From positions 1 through 64,000 of the forward strand of contig NZ_MVIV01000007.1 of assembly GCF_002072175.1 (NCBI RefSeq): 64,000 nt of DNA. The letters are read 5' to 3'. Source of the DNA: Actinomyces gaoshouyii. GTDB taxonomy: Bacteria > Actinomycetota > Actinomycetes > Actinomycetales > Actinomycetaceae. Positions 53,261 through 60,732 of this stretch are shown here, in pieces; the first letter of the stretch is position 1, and each line of letters starts with the position of its first letter. The notes below the pieces were generated by a model, which searched no databases, had not been told where the DNA came from, and saw only the letters and a list, made by a program, of their open reading frames with translations. The position numbers and the translations under genes are program-made.

Positions 53261-53470
53261 TCAGCGATCCCGCTGGACTCGCAAGTCCCGATGCCTCGGG
53301 GCCGCCTCGGCGGTGAGATCGGTGCCCCCGAGGGCGATCAGGCGCCGCGAGCTCTCGACTCTGATGAGGGTGCTGACCGCCTCCCTCACAAGAGCAGCTC
53401 TCTCGGTGATACCCGTCAGCTCAGTGGCTCGTTCCAGAAGATCGTCGTCAAGTGTGATCGTGGTGCGCAT
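53261..53470 (-). CDS. vapB: VapB-type antitoxin
   Basis: 69 residues. The ribbon-helix-helix N-terminus is MRTTITLDDDLLERATELTG and ALVREAVSTLI follows; the basic C-terminal tail (PRHRDLRVQRDR) would wrap the toxin. AGGAGG lies 4 bases before ATG 53470; an ATG directly upstream is too close to it. Such antitoxins repress their own operon, and two palindromes lie just upstream. Confidence 0.9.
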   Translation of the reverse strand: MRTTITLDDDLLERATELTGITERAALVREAVSTLIRVESSRRLIALGGTDLTAEAAPRHRDLRVQRDR

Positions 53471-53482
53471 CATCCCTCCTAA

Positions 53483-53512
53483 CATCAATTTTGATGCAAG
53501 ATGATGATCTTG
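53483..53512. promoter_or_regulatory. Tandem palindromes upstream of vapBC (likely operator)
   Basis: CATCAA-TT-TTGATG at 53483-53496 and, adjoining it, CAAGAT-GATG-ATCTTG at 53497-53512. Each has perfect 6-bp arms. Two adjacent palindromes before a ribbon-helix-helix antitoxin fit autoregulation by VapBC. Confidence 0.6.
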
Positions 53513-53519
53513 TCCATGC

Positions 53520-55889
53520 TCAGGAGCGCTCGAGGTAGGCCTGGGCCTCGTCGTCGAGGCGGTCGGCGATGGCGGCCGCGAGCGCGCGGTGCTCGCTCAA
53601 CAATGGATCGGCGGCGATGATGGCCTCGGCCTGGGCGCGGGCGCGCTCGATGAGGGCGGCGTCGCGGCGCACCCGCAGCAGGTCGAGATCACTGCGGCGC
53701 CCGGATTGGGCGGCGCCCAGGACATTGCCCTCACTGCGCAGATCGAGGTCGGCCTCGGCCAGCGCGAAACCGTCGAGGGTGGAGGCGAAGGCGCGCAGCC
53801 GGTGGTAGGCGGGCGAGCCGACCTCGGCCCCGGTGACGGCCATGCACACCGAGGGCCTGCCGCCCCGGCCCACGCGCCCGCGCAGCTGGTGAAGCTGGGA
53901 CAGGCCGAAGCGGTCGGCGTCGAGGATGACCATCATGGTGGCCTCGGGGATATCGACCCCGACCTCGATGACAGTGGTGGCCACCAGCACGGGCGCGGCC
54001 CCCGAGGCGAAGGAGCGCATGGCGGCATCCTTCTCCGCCGAGGTCATGCGACCGGTGAGGGCGGCGACCCCGGCCCCGCCCAGGGCGGGCTCGGAGGCGA
54101 GGCGCTCGGCCCAGTCCTCGACGGCGGCGAGCGCCCGGGCGGGGGAGCCATCCCCCGCTCCCCCGGCGAGGCCGTCGAGCAGGCCCACCCCGGCAGCGAG
54201 GGGCTCCGGGGCCTCCTCCACCGTCATGGCGTCATCGCCGGCATCGATGCGCGGGCAGACCACGTAGACCCGCCCGCCGCCGGCGATCTCGGAGGCGGCG
54301 CGGCGCCACAGCCCCTCCACCCAGGTCTGGCGGTCCCAGGGCACGAGGAAGGTCTCCACGGGGCTGCGCCCGGCGGGCAGCTCGTCCAGGATGCTCGTGG
54401 CGAGGTCCCCGAAAACGGTCATGGCGATGGTGCGCGGGATGGGGGTGGCAGTCATGACGAGGAGGTGGGGGGTGCGGACCTGGCCGGTGGCGGGGTCGGT
54501 GATGCCGGGGCGCTCGCGCAGGGCGTCGCGCTGGGCGACGCCGAAGCGGTGCTGCTCGTCGACGACGACGAGCCCGAGGAAGGGCATCCGGACGGTCTCG
54601 GAGAGCAGGGCGTGGGTGCCCACGATGATGCCGGGCTCCCCTCCGGCCAGCGCGGCGAGGATGCGGCGCCGCTCGGGTGCGGGGGTGGAACCGGTGAGCA
54701 GGTGGAGCGCTGTGGTGGGGACGGGCACCTGACCGGGCGCGGTGAGCAGGGAGGACTCAAGGGTGCCGGCTCCGGCCAGGGGGCCGAGCAGCGCGGCGAG
54801 GGAGTCGCGGTGCTGGGCGGCCAGGACCTCGGTGGGGGCGAGGAGGGCGGCCTGCCCCCCGCCGCCGACCACCTGGGCCATGGCGCGCAGGGCGACGAGG
54901 GTCTTGCCGGAACCGACGTCGCCCTGGAGGAGGCGCTGCATGGGGGTGGCGGAGGCCAGGGCGGCGGCGAGCTCGTCGCCGACGCGCCTCTGGCCCTCGG
55001 TGAGGCAGAAGGGCAGGGAGTCGTCGAGGGCGGCCCGCAGGCTCCCGTCGGCCTCCGGTTCGGGCCAGGCGACTGCGGTGCGGGTGGCGGCGTGCTTGGC
55101 TCGCCGCTGGGCCAGCGCGGTCTGAGTGACGAGAGCCTCCTCATGGCGCAGGCGAGCCCTGGCGGCCTTCCACTGGGAGGGGCCTTCCGGCATGTGGACC
55201 CACCGGTAGGCGGTGAGGGCGTCGATGAGGCCCTCGGAGTCGCGCAGGTCGGCGGGGATGGGGTCGGGGACGTCCTCGGGGCCGAGCTGGTCGAGGACGG
55301 TGCGCACGGCCTTGGCGACCCGCCAGGAGGGCAGGGCGTCAGTGGCCGGGTAGATGGGGACGGGGCGGGCCAGGAGGGCCTCTCGCTCGGCGTCGTCGAG
55401 GTCGGTGAGGACCTGGAAGCGGGGACCGGCGAGCTGGCGGCGGCCCTGTCGAATGCCGACCCTGCCGCTGAGCAGGACGGTGGAGCCGGGGACGAGTTGG
55501 GCTGCGTAGGCGCTCATGAGACCGGCGGCGCCGAAGAGGACGACATCCATGAGGCCGGAACCGTCGGTGACGGTGGCCTCGAGGATGGCGGGCGGCCGAC
55601 CGGAGCGTGTGCGGCGGGCCGCCGAGCGGACCACCTCGGCCTGGAGGGTGGCCTGCTCCCCCTCGGCGAGGGTGGCGAGGTCGGTGAGCTCGCCCCAGGT
55701 GTCGTAGCGGCGCGGCAGGAGGCGCAGGAGCCCGGCCACGGTGGCGGCGCCTTGCTTGGCGAGCTGGTCGGCGGTGCGCCTGCCCAGGACCTTGTCCAGC
55801 GGGCGGAGCAGGAAGGGGACGGAGCCGGGCGGACGGCTCGCGGCGCCGGGGGCACCGGCGGCTGGACCGTGGGGCGGGCTCGGGCTCAT
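53520..55889 (-). CDS. recG: ATP-dependent DNA helicase RecG
   Basis: Branch-migration helicase for stalled forks and recombination, 789 residues. The N-terminal wedge (OB) domain precedes the motor: Walker A in LLQGDVGSGKTLVAL, the DEQH box VVVDEQHRFGVAQR, TATPIPRT, and motif VI QLHQLRGRVGRGG. ATG 55889 (MSPSPPHGP) has GAGGAAG 5 bases upstream; a GTG two codons earlier is possible. It follows the FakA-like gene by 18 bp. Confidence 0.97.
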   Translation of the reverse strand: MSPSPPHGPAAGAPGAASRPPGSVPFLLRPLDKVLGRRTADQLAKQGAATVAGLLRLLPRRYDTWGELTDLATLAEGEQATLQAEVVRSAARRTRSGRPPAILEATVTDGSGLMDVVLFGAAGLMSAYAAQLVPGSTVLLSGRVGIRQGRRQLAGPRFQVLTDLDDAEREALLARPVPIYPATDALPSWRVAKAVRTVLDQLGPEDVPDPIPADLRDSEGLIDALTAYRWVHMPEGPSQWKAARARLRHEEALVTQTALAQRRAKHAATRTAVAWPEPEADGSLRAALDDSLPFCLTEGQRRVGDELAAALASATPMQRLLQGDVGSGKTLVALRAMAQVVGGGGQAALLAPTEVLAAQHRDSLAALLGPLAGAGTLESSLLTAPGQVPVPTTALHLLTGSTPAPERRRILAALAGGEPGIIVGTHALLSETVRMPFLGLVVVDEQHRFGVAQRDALRERPGITDPATGQVRTPHLLVMTATPIPRTIAMTVFGDLATSILDELPAGRSPVETFLVPWDRQTWVEGLWRRAASEIAGGGRVYVVCPRIDAGDDAMTVEEAPEPLAAGVGLLDGLAGGAGDGSPARALAAVEDWAERLASEPALGGAGVAALTGRMTSAEKDAAMRSFASGAAPVLVATTVIEVGVDIPEATMMVILDADRFGLSQLHQLRGRVGRGGRPSVCMAVTGAEVGSPAYHRLRAFASTLDGFALAEADLDLRSEGNVLGAAQSGRRSDLDLLRVRRDAALIERARAQAEAIIAADPLLSEHRALAAAIADRLDDEAQAYLERS

Positions 55890-55907
55890 GGGCACTTCCT
55901 CACCGCA

Positions 55908-57722
55908 TCATTCGAAGGCGAGGAGCACGTCGGGGGTCGGCTGGTCGCCGGCGAGGACGATGACCTCGACGGCGTCTGCGCTGTCCGCGGCGCCGGCACC
56001 GCCGTCGTCCTCCCCACCGTAGGGGTCGGCGACGGTACCGGTGGGGCGCTCGGCCGCCTCGCGGGCCATGAAGCCGACGTCGGGGAGGGCGGAGCGGCCC
56101 AGGATGACGGTAAGGATCTCGTCGTCAGCGCGCAGGGAGGCGGCGACGACGCGGGCGACGGCGTCGGGTTCGGCGGCGGCCCCGTTCAGCGCGGTGGTGC
56201 GCACGTGGGCGGCGGCGCGCCAGGCACGGCGGGCGAGATCGCCGATCTGGGCGCCCTCGCGCTCGCCCTGGCCGGCCAGGGCGACGGTGGCAGCGAGGAC
56301 CTGGGCCTCGTCGTCGGTATCGCCAATGGTCAGGTGGGTTCCCTCTCCCCCGCCGAGGGCCGCGCTGGCGGCGCGGGCCGCCAGGGCCCGAGCGGCCTCG
56401 TGAGCGGCGGTGGTGGCATCGTCGTCGCAGGGCAGAACGATGACCTCGTCGGCGCCGAGGTCCCCGGCGGCGCGGGTGATGCCCTCGCGCCTGGGATCGA
56501 GGACGACAGCGGCACCGGCGCGGGCGAGCTGCTCGATGAGGCCGGGGGCGCGGGTGCAGGCGATGACGCCGACGCGCGAGGCGGGGCGCGGGTGGAAGGG
56601 GCGCGGGACCGGTCCACCGGCGCTCCGTCGGGCGGCGAGCCGCTCGAAGGAGACGACGCGGCCGTCGCCTCCTCCGACCTCCAGCCAGGGGGCGGGGGGC
56701 TCGTCGGCCTCGGCGATGAGCGGGGTGGGTGCGAGATGGTGGACGCAGATCTGGCGAGCACGGCCGACCCGGGGCAGGGCGGCGCGGGGGGTGTCGGTGT
56801 GGACGTGGACTTGGAAGAGGCCCACCCCGAGGGCGTCTGGGGTGCCGACGACGCCCACGGAGTCGCCGATGCGCTCCAGAGCGGTCCGCAGGCGGGAGGC
56901 CTGGGCGCTGGTGGCCTCCAGGAGGTACATGACCTCGAACTCGCCGGTGGACACGCCCTCGGCCTGCGCGCCCGCGCCCTGATGGGGGGCGCCGGCGACG
57001 AGATCGGTGAGCATCTGGAGGGACACGTCGGTGGCGGGGCTGGGGACGGGGCCCGGGGCGGGGAGGGCGGCAGTGTCGAGAGTGTCGGCGAGGCTGGTGA
57101 GAAGCAGCATGAGGGCTGCGCCGCCGGCGTCGACGGGACCGTGCCCGAGCCCCCCTGTCTCGACGACGCTCTCCTGGGCACCGAGGGCGGCAGCAGTGGC
57201 GATGAGGACAGGGGTGGCGGGCCGCTCGGGGCCGGCGGCGAGGGCGTCGCGGGCGGCCGAGGCGGCGTCGGCGGCCACAGTGAGCAGCGTGCCGGTGACG
57301 GGCCGGGAGACGGCCGCCCAGGTGCTGGCGGCCATCCGGTCCAGGGCGTGGACGAGCTCGACGGGGCGCAGCCCGGCGGGATCGGGGGCGCTCGCGCAAG
57401 TCTCGGCCAGCGCGGCGAGGGCCTGGGACACGAGGAGCCCGGAGTTGCCGCGCGCGCCGCGGATGGCGCCATCGGCGATGGCCCGACTGGTCTGGACGGC
57501 ATCGGCACCAGGGGGCAGGAGCCCGACGGCGTCGAGGGCGGAGCGCAGGGTGAGCAGGACGTTGGTTCCGGTGTCGGCGTCAGGGATGGGGAAGACGTTG
57601 AGGGAGTCCACCAGGTTCCGGGAGCGCTCGGCGACGGAGGCTGCCAGGGCAAGCCAGCGGCGCAGGGCCGCAGCGTCCAGGCGGGGGACGGGGCCGGGGT
57701 CGCTGATCGCGCGTGGTCCCAT
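55908..57722 (-). CDS. DAK2-domain kinase, FakA/YloV-like
   Basis: 604 residues. The DAK2 nucleotide-binding domain carries FPIPDADTGTNVLLTLRSAL and GAIRGARGNSGLLVSQAL. A C-terminal domain of the FakA type follows (EVMYLLEAT, VGTPDALGVGLFQVHVHTDTP, ILGRSALPDV). FakA phosphorylates a fatty acid held by a DegV-type FakB; such a protein is encoded at 4089-5003. The recG-adjacent position is widespread in bacteria. GGGGAGG precedes ATG 57722. Confidence 0.88.
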   Translation of the reverse strand: MGPRAISDPGPVPRLDAAALRRWLALAASVAERSRNLVDSLNVFPIPDADTGTNVLLTLRSALDAVGLLPPGADAVQTSRAIADGAIRGARGNSGLLVSQALAALAETCASAPDPAGLRPVELVHALDRMAASTWAAVSRPVTGTLLTVAADAASAARDALAAGPERPATPVLIATAAALGAQESVVETGGLGHGPVDAGGAALMLLLTSLADTLDTAALPAPGPVPSPATDVSLQMLTDLVAGAPHQGAGAQAEGVSTGEFEVMYLLEATSAQASRLRTALERIGDSVGVVGTPDALGVGLFQVHVHTDTPRAALPRVGRARQICVHHLAPTPLIAEADEPPAPWLEVGGGDGRVVSFERLAARRSAGGPVPRPFHPRPASRVGVIACTRAPGLIEQLARAGAAVVLDPRREGITRAAGDLGADEVIVLPCDDDATTAAHEAARALAARAASAALGGGEGTHLTIGDTDDEAQVLAATVALAGQGEREGAQIGDLARRAWRAAAHVRTTALNGAAAEPDAVARVVAASLRADDEILTVILGRSALPDVGFMAREAAERPTGTVADPYGGEDDGGAGAADSADAVEVIVLAGDQPTPDVLLAFE

Positions 57723-57829
57723 GGCGGCATCCTCCCCAGTTGCTCATCATGCTGCGCGCGACCGATCGGCGGCGGCAGGCCTGGGGACAGGGTACCGTCG
57801 TCGTGTGCCTGAGCCCACGCCGGCGCTGG

Positions 57830-57859
57830 TTGGGGCCCGGCACGGGGTTCCGCTATTGT
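57830..57859 (+). promoter_or_regulatory. Promoter of rpmB
   Basis: TTGGGG, an 18-base spacer and TATTGT, giving a leader of about 88 bases. The leader can fold through GCCTCGG and CCGAGGAGGC arms, so some leader control is possible. Confidence 0.5.
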
Positions 57860-57953
57860 GTCCTGGTTGCCTGAGGCGCGGCCTCGGGCGGTAAGACCTG
57901 GCGCGGGGCCGAGGAGGCCCCAGCGTTGAAGCAAGGAAGATCAGGAGAGATCC

Positions 57954-58145
57954 GTGGCTGCTGTGTGCGACGTCTGCGGCAAGGGCCCCATCTTCGGCAA
58001 GAGCGTCTCGCACTCCCACGTGCGGACCAACCGCCGGTGGAACCCGAACATCCAGCGTGTGCGCGCGCTCGTCAAGGGCGCCCCCAAGCGCCTCAACGTG
58101 TGCACGTCCTGCCTCAAGGCCGGCAAGGTTACGCGCAACGTCTGA
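57954..58145 (+). CDS. rpmB: 50S ribosomal protein L28, zinc-binding form
   Basis: 63 residues. MAAVCDVCGKGPIFGKSVSHS and RWNPNIQRVR are typical. Two CxxC pairs (CDVC and CTSC) make it the zinc-containing (C+) form. The start is a GTG, with AGGAGA 4 bases upstream. A hairpin terminator follows. Confidence 0.96.
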   Translation: MAAVCDVCGKGPIFGKSVSHSHVRTNRRWNPNIQRVRALVKGAPKRLNVCTSCLKAGKVTRNV

Positions 58146-58175
58146 GTGCGCGTCCGCCCGCCGAGGACCAACGTC

Positions 58176-58205
58176 GAGGCCGTCGCCCTATGGGGCGGCG
58201 GCCTT
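58176..58205. terminator. Hairpin terminator between rpmB and thiL
   Basis: GGCCGTCGCCC and GGGCGGCGGCC pair with one G-U around a TATG loop, and A-T pairs extend the base. It lies 30 bases after the rpmB stop and about 115 bases after the convergent thiL, so it may serve both. No long T run is present. Confidence 0.6.
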
Positions 58206-58318
58206 CGTCATGAGCGGGCTCACGGCATCGCCAGCGCGCCTGGAGCGCGCTCCGTGATTGACGACGCACCTGGGGTTCGCAGACGCGCGCCCGCGCGCCC
58301 CGGACGCCAGGGAGCTGC

Positions 58319-59494
58319 TCACCCGCCGAAGTGGTCCCAGCCGAAGCCGGTCTCGGGGACGCGTCCTCCCACGCGCACGCCCGGCGACTCGCCGTCGCCC
58401 GCCGCGCGCACGTGCCCGATGACCCGCGCCCCGTCCGGGAGCCCGTCAGTGCCGCCTGCGGGCGCGCCCAGGATCTCCGCGGGCACCGTTGCCAGCATCC
58501 CGTGGTCCTCTCCCCCGGTGAGCACCCACGTGCGGGCGATCGCCGCGGCGGCGGCCTCGTCGTCGGCGAGCAGGCGGGCCACCGGCACGAGCGAGGCCAT
58601 CGCGCTCGCGAGCGCGCCCCTTCCCCGACCGGGCTCGTCGATATCGAGGATGACGCCGCTCGCGCGGGCGATCCGGTCGCCGTCGCGCAGCAGGGAGTCC
58701 GAGACGTCCATCATCGCGCTCGCACCGGACCGCGCCATGACGGGGCCGGCCTCCAGGGGCGGGCGGGGTGCGCGGAAGGCCTCCAGGCAGGCTCGTGCTT
58801 CAGCGCGGGTAGCGGCGACGTCGAGGGCGCGGGGCGATCCCGCGGGCGCCGGCTTCTGGCCCCGCCGCTGCGGACCCGGGGCGTCCCCGTCCCCGATCCC
58901 AGCGCTGAGCAGGGCCAGTCCTGCGGCACTGCGCCCCGGGGCGCCCACGTGGACGATCGCGTCCCCGGGCCTCGCCCCGGAGCGGAGCACGGGGGCGCGC
59001 CCCTGGAGATCGCCCAGGACGGTCACGGAGATGACGATGGCACGGCCGCCCACGAGATCACCGCCGACCACACCCGCCCCGCACTCGCGGCAGGCCTCGC
59101 CCATGCCGGCGACCATGCCCTCCACCCAGGCGACCGGCGTCGTCCCGGGTATCGCGAGCCCCACGGTCAGCGCGGTGGGCAGGGCTCCCATGGCGGCGGC
59201 GTCGGCGAGGTTCTGAGCGGCGGCGCGCCTGCCCACCTGCTCCGGAGTGGACCAATCCGTCCGGAAGTGCAGACCCTCGACGAGCACGTCGGTGCTCACG
59301 GCGTAGCGGCCGTCCGGCGCGGCGAGGACGGCGCAGTCGTCGCCCGTGCCGACGACCTCGCCCGCCGCACGGGGCAGTAACGGGGCGAAGCGGGCCAGCA
59401 GGCCCTCCTCGCCGAGGTCCGCGACGGTCAGGACGGCATGATCCCGCCCATGGAGGCCGGGGGCCCGCGCGCCCGGCCCCTCAGCGGTTGACAT
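58319..59494 (-). CDS. thiL: Thiamine-monophosphate kinase
   Basis: Last step of thiamine diphosphate synthesis, 391 residues, a little longer than usual because of an insert near 205-225 (GDAPGPQRRGQKPAPAGS). Conserved blocks are GTGDDCAVLAAPDGRYAVSTDVLVEGLHF, NLADAAAMGALP, GGDLVGG and SASAMMDVSDSL-like GASAMMDVSDSLLRDG. It overlaps the end of ddl by 14 bases. No TPP riboswitch is seen upstream, as expected inside an operon. Confidence 0.95.
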   Translation of the reverse strand: MSTAEGPGARAPGLHGRDHAVLTVADLGEEGLLARFAPLLPRAAGEVVGTGDDCAVLAAPDGRYAVSTDVLVEGLHFRTDWSTPEQVGRRAAAQNLADAAAMGALPTALTVGLAIPGTTPVAWVEGMVAGMGEACRECGAGVVGGDLVGGRAIVISVTVLGDLQGRAPVLRSGARPGDAIVHVGAPGRSAAGLALLSAGIGDGDAPGPQRRGQKPAPAGSPRALDVAATRAEARACLEAFRAPRPPLEAGPVMARSGASAMMDVSDSLLRDGDRIARASGVILDIDEPGRGRGALASAMASLVPVARLLADDEAAAAAIARTWVLTGGEDHGMLATVPAEILGAPAGGTDGLPDGARVIGHVRAAGDGESPGVRVGGRVPETGFGWDHFGG

Positions 59495-60695
59495 CTGCGG
59501 GACGGGCCAGGGCCAGCTCGATGAGCTCGGTGACGAGCTCGGGGTAGGTCATGCCGCTCTTGCGCCACATGTAGGGGTACATGGAGAAGGGCGTGAAGCC
59601 GGGCATCGTGTTGACTTCGTTGACGATCGCCCGCCCGTCGGGGGTCAGGAAGAAGTCCACGCGCGTCAGGCCCTCGGCGCCGATGGCCTCGAAGGCGCGG
59701 GCGGCGGTATCCATGAGCAGTTCGCGCTCCTGGGCGGTGATGGGCGCCGGGCAGACCATGGCGACGGCGTCGTGCGCCAAGTACTTGGTCTCGTAATCGT
59801 AGAACTCGCCGGCGCCGCGGGCGGCGTCCATGGCGATCTCACCGGGCTCGGCCATGCGCGGGGCGTCGTCGTCGCGGCCGCCCAGGACGGCGACCTCGAT
59901 CTCGCGGCCCTCGATCCCGGACTCCACAAGCACCTTGGGGTCCACCTCGCGGGCGGCCTCGATGGCGGTGCGCAGGCGCTCGGGCGACTCCACGCGGGTG
60001 ATACCCAGGGACGAGCCCGCGCGGGCGGGCTTGACGAAGAGCGGATAGGAGAGCTCCTGGCAGGCGGCGAGGATCGCCTCGGGGTCGCGCTTCCAGGCGT
60101 GCGGGCCGACGACGACGTGCGGCGCGGTGGCGATGCCGGCATCGGCGAGGAGGACCTTGGTGACCTGCTTGTCCATGCCCGCCGCGGAGGCCAGGACGCC
60201 GCAGCCCGCATAGGGAAGGCCCAGCATCTCGAGCATTCCCTGGATGGTGCCGTCCTCGCCGTAGGGGCCGTGCAGGAGGGGCAGGACGAGGTCGATCGCC
60301 TCCAGGACGCGCGGGCCCGCCTGGGTCAGGGCCACCGGCGCTCCCCCGCCCAGGCGCATGGCGAGCTCGCCGCGCCCCATGCCCTCGGCGGTGACGCGCA
60401 CGGGCGGGGCGCCGTCCCGGAGTTCCAGCGCGGCGGGGTCATCGTCGACGAGGACCCACTGCCCCTCCATGGTGATCCCGATGGGCACGACCTCGTAGCG
60501 CTCCCGGTCGATCGCGGAGAGGACCCCGGCGGCGGTGGCGCAGGAGATCGTGTGCTCCCCGCTGCGCCCCCCGAAGACGACGGCGATACGCGGGCGCCTG
60601 CCGGACGCGGGGCGAGTGCCGGAGGCAGGACCCCCGGAGGCGTCGACGGCGGGTTGTGCGGCGGAGGGAGCGGCGGATTGCAGGGTCTCAGACAT
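59481..60695 (-). CDS. ddl: D-alanine--D-alanine ligase
   Basis: Makes the D-Ala-D-Ala dipeptide of peptidoglycan, 404 residues. The N-terminal domain has VVFGGRSGEHTISCATA. The ATP-grasp core has LHGPYGEDGTIQGMLEMLGLPYAG, FVKPARAGSSLGITRV and the metal site VDFFLTPDGRAIVNEVNTMPGFT. A 35-residue Ala/Pro-rich leader precedes it. TAGCCT lies 6 bases before ATG 60695 (leaderless). The downstream gene is thiL. Confidence 0.96.
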   Translation of the reverse strand: MSETLQSAAPSAAQPAVDASGGPASGTRPASGRRPRIAVVFGGRSGEHTISCATAAGVLSAIDRERYEVVPIGITMEGQWVLVDDDPAALELRDGAPPVRVTAEGMGRGELAMRLGGGAPVALTQAGPRVLEAIDLVLPLLHGPYGEDGTIQGMLEMLGLPYAGCGVLASAAGMDKQVTKVLLADAGIATAPHVVVGPHAWKRDPEAILAACQELSYPLFVKPARAGSSLGITRVESPERLRTAIEAAREVDPKVLVESGIEGREIEVAVLGGRDDDAPRMAEPGEIAMDAARGAGEFYDYETKYLAHDAVAMVCPAPITAQERELLMDTAARAFEAIGAEGLTRVDFFLTPDGRAIVNEVNTMPGFTPFSMYPYMWRKSGMTYPELVTELIELALARPADVNR

Positions 60696-60701
60696 GGGCC
60701 C

Positions 60702-60707
60702 AGGCTA
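60702..60707 (-). promoter_or_regulatory. Putative -10 element of ddl-thiL (leaderless)
   Basis: TAGCCT, then GGGCCC, then ATG 60695. It lies in the 37-bp gap after the surface-protein gene, so ddl need not depend on that gene's transcript. Confidence 0.45.
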
Positions 60708-60732
60708 CCCGCCGCTCCCTCCCGTCACAGGC

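Noticed and set aside
53589-57812. A very long plus-strand open frame across recG and the FakA-like gene
   Set aside because: It is antisense to two clear genes and reads as Gly/Ala/Asp low complexity with no family motif. Long antisense frames are expected at this GC content.
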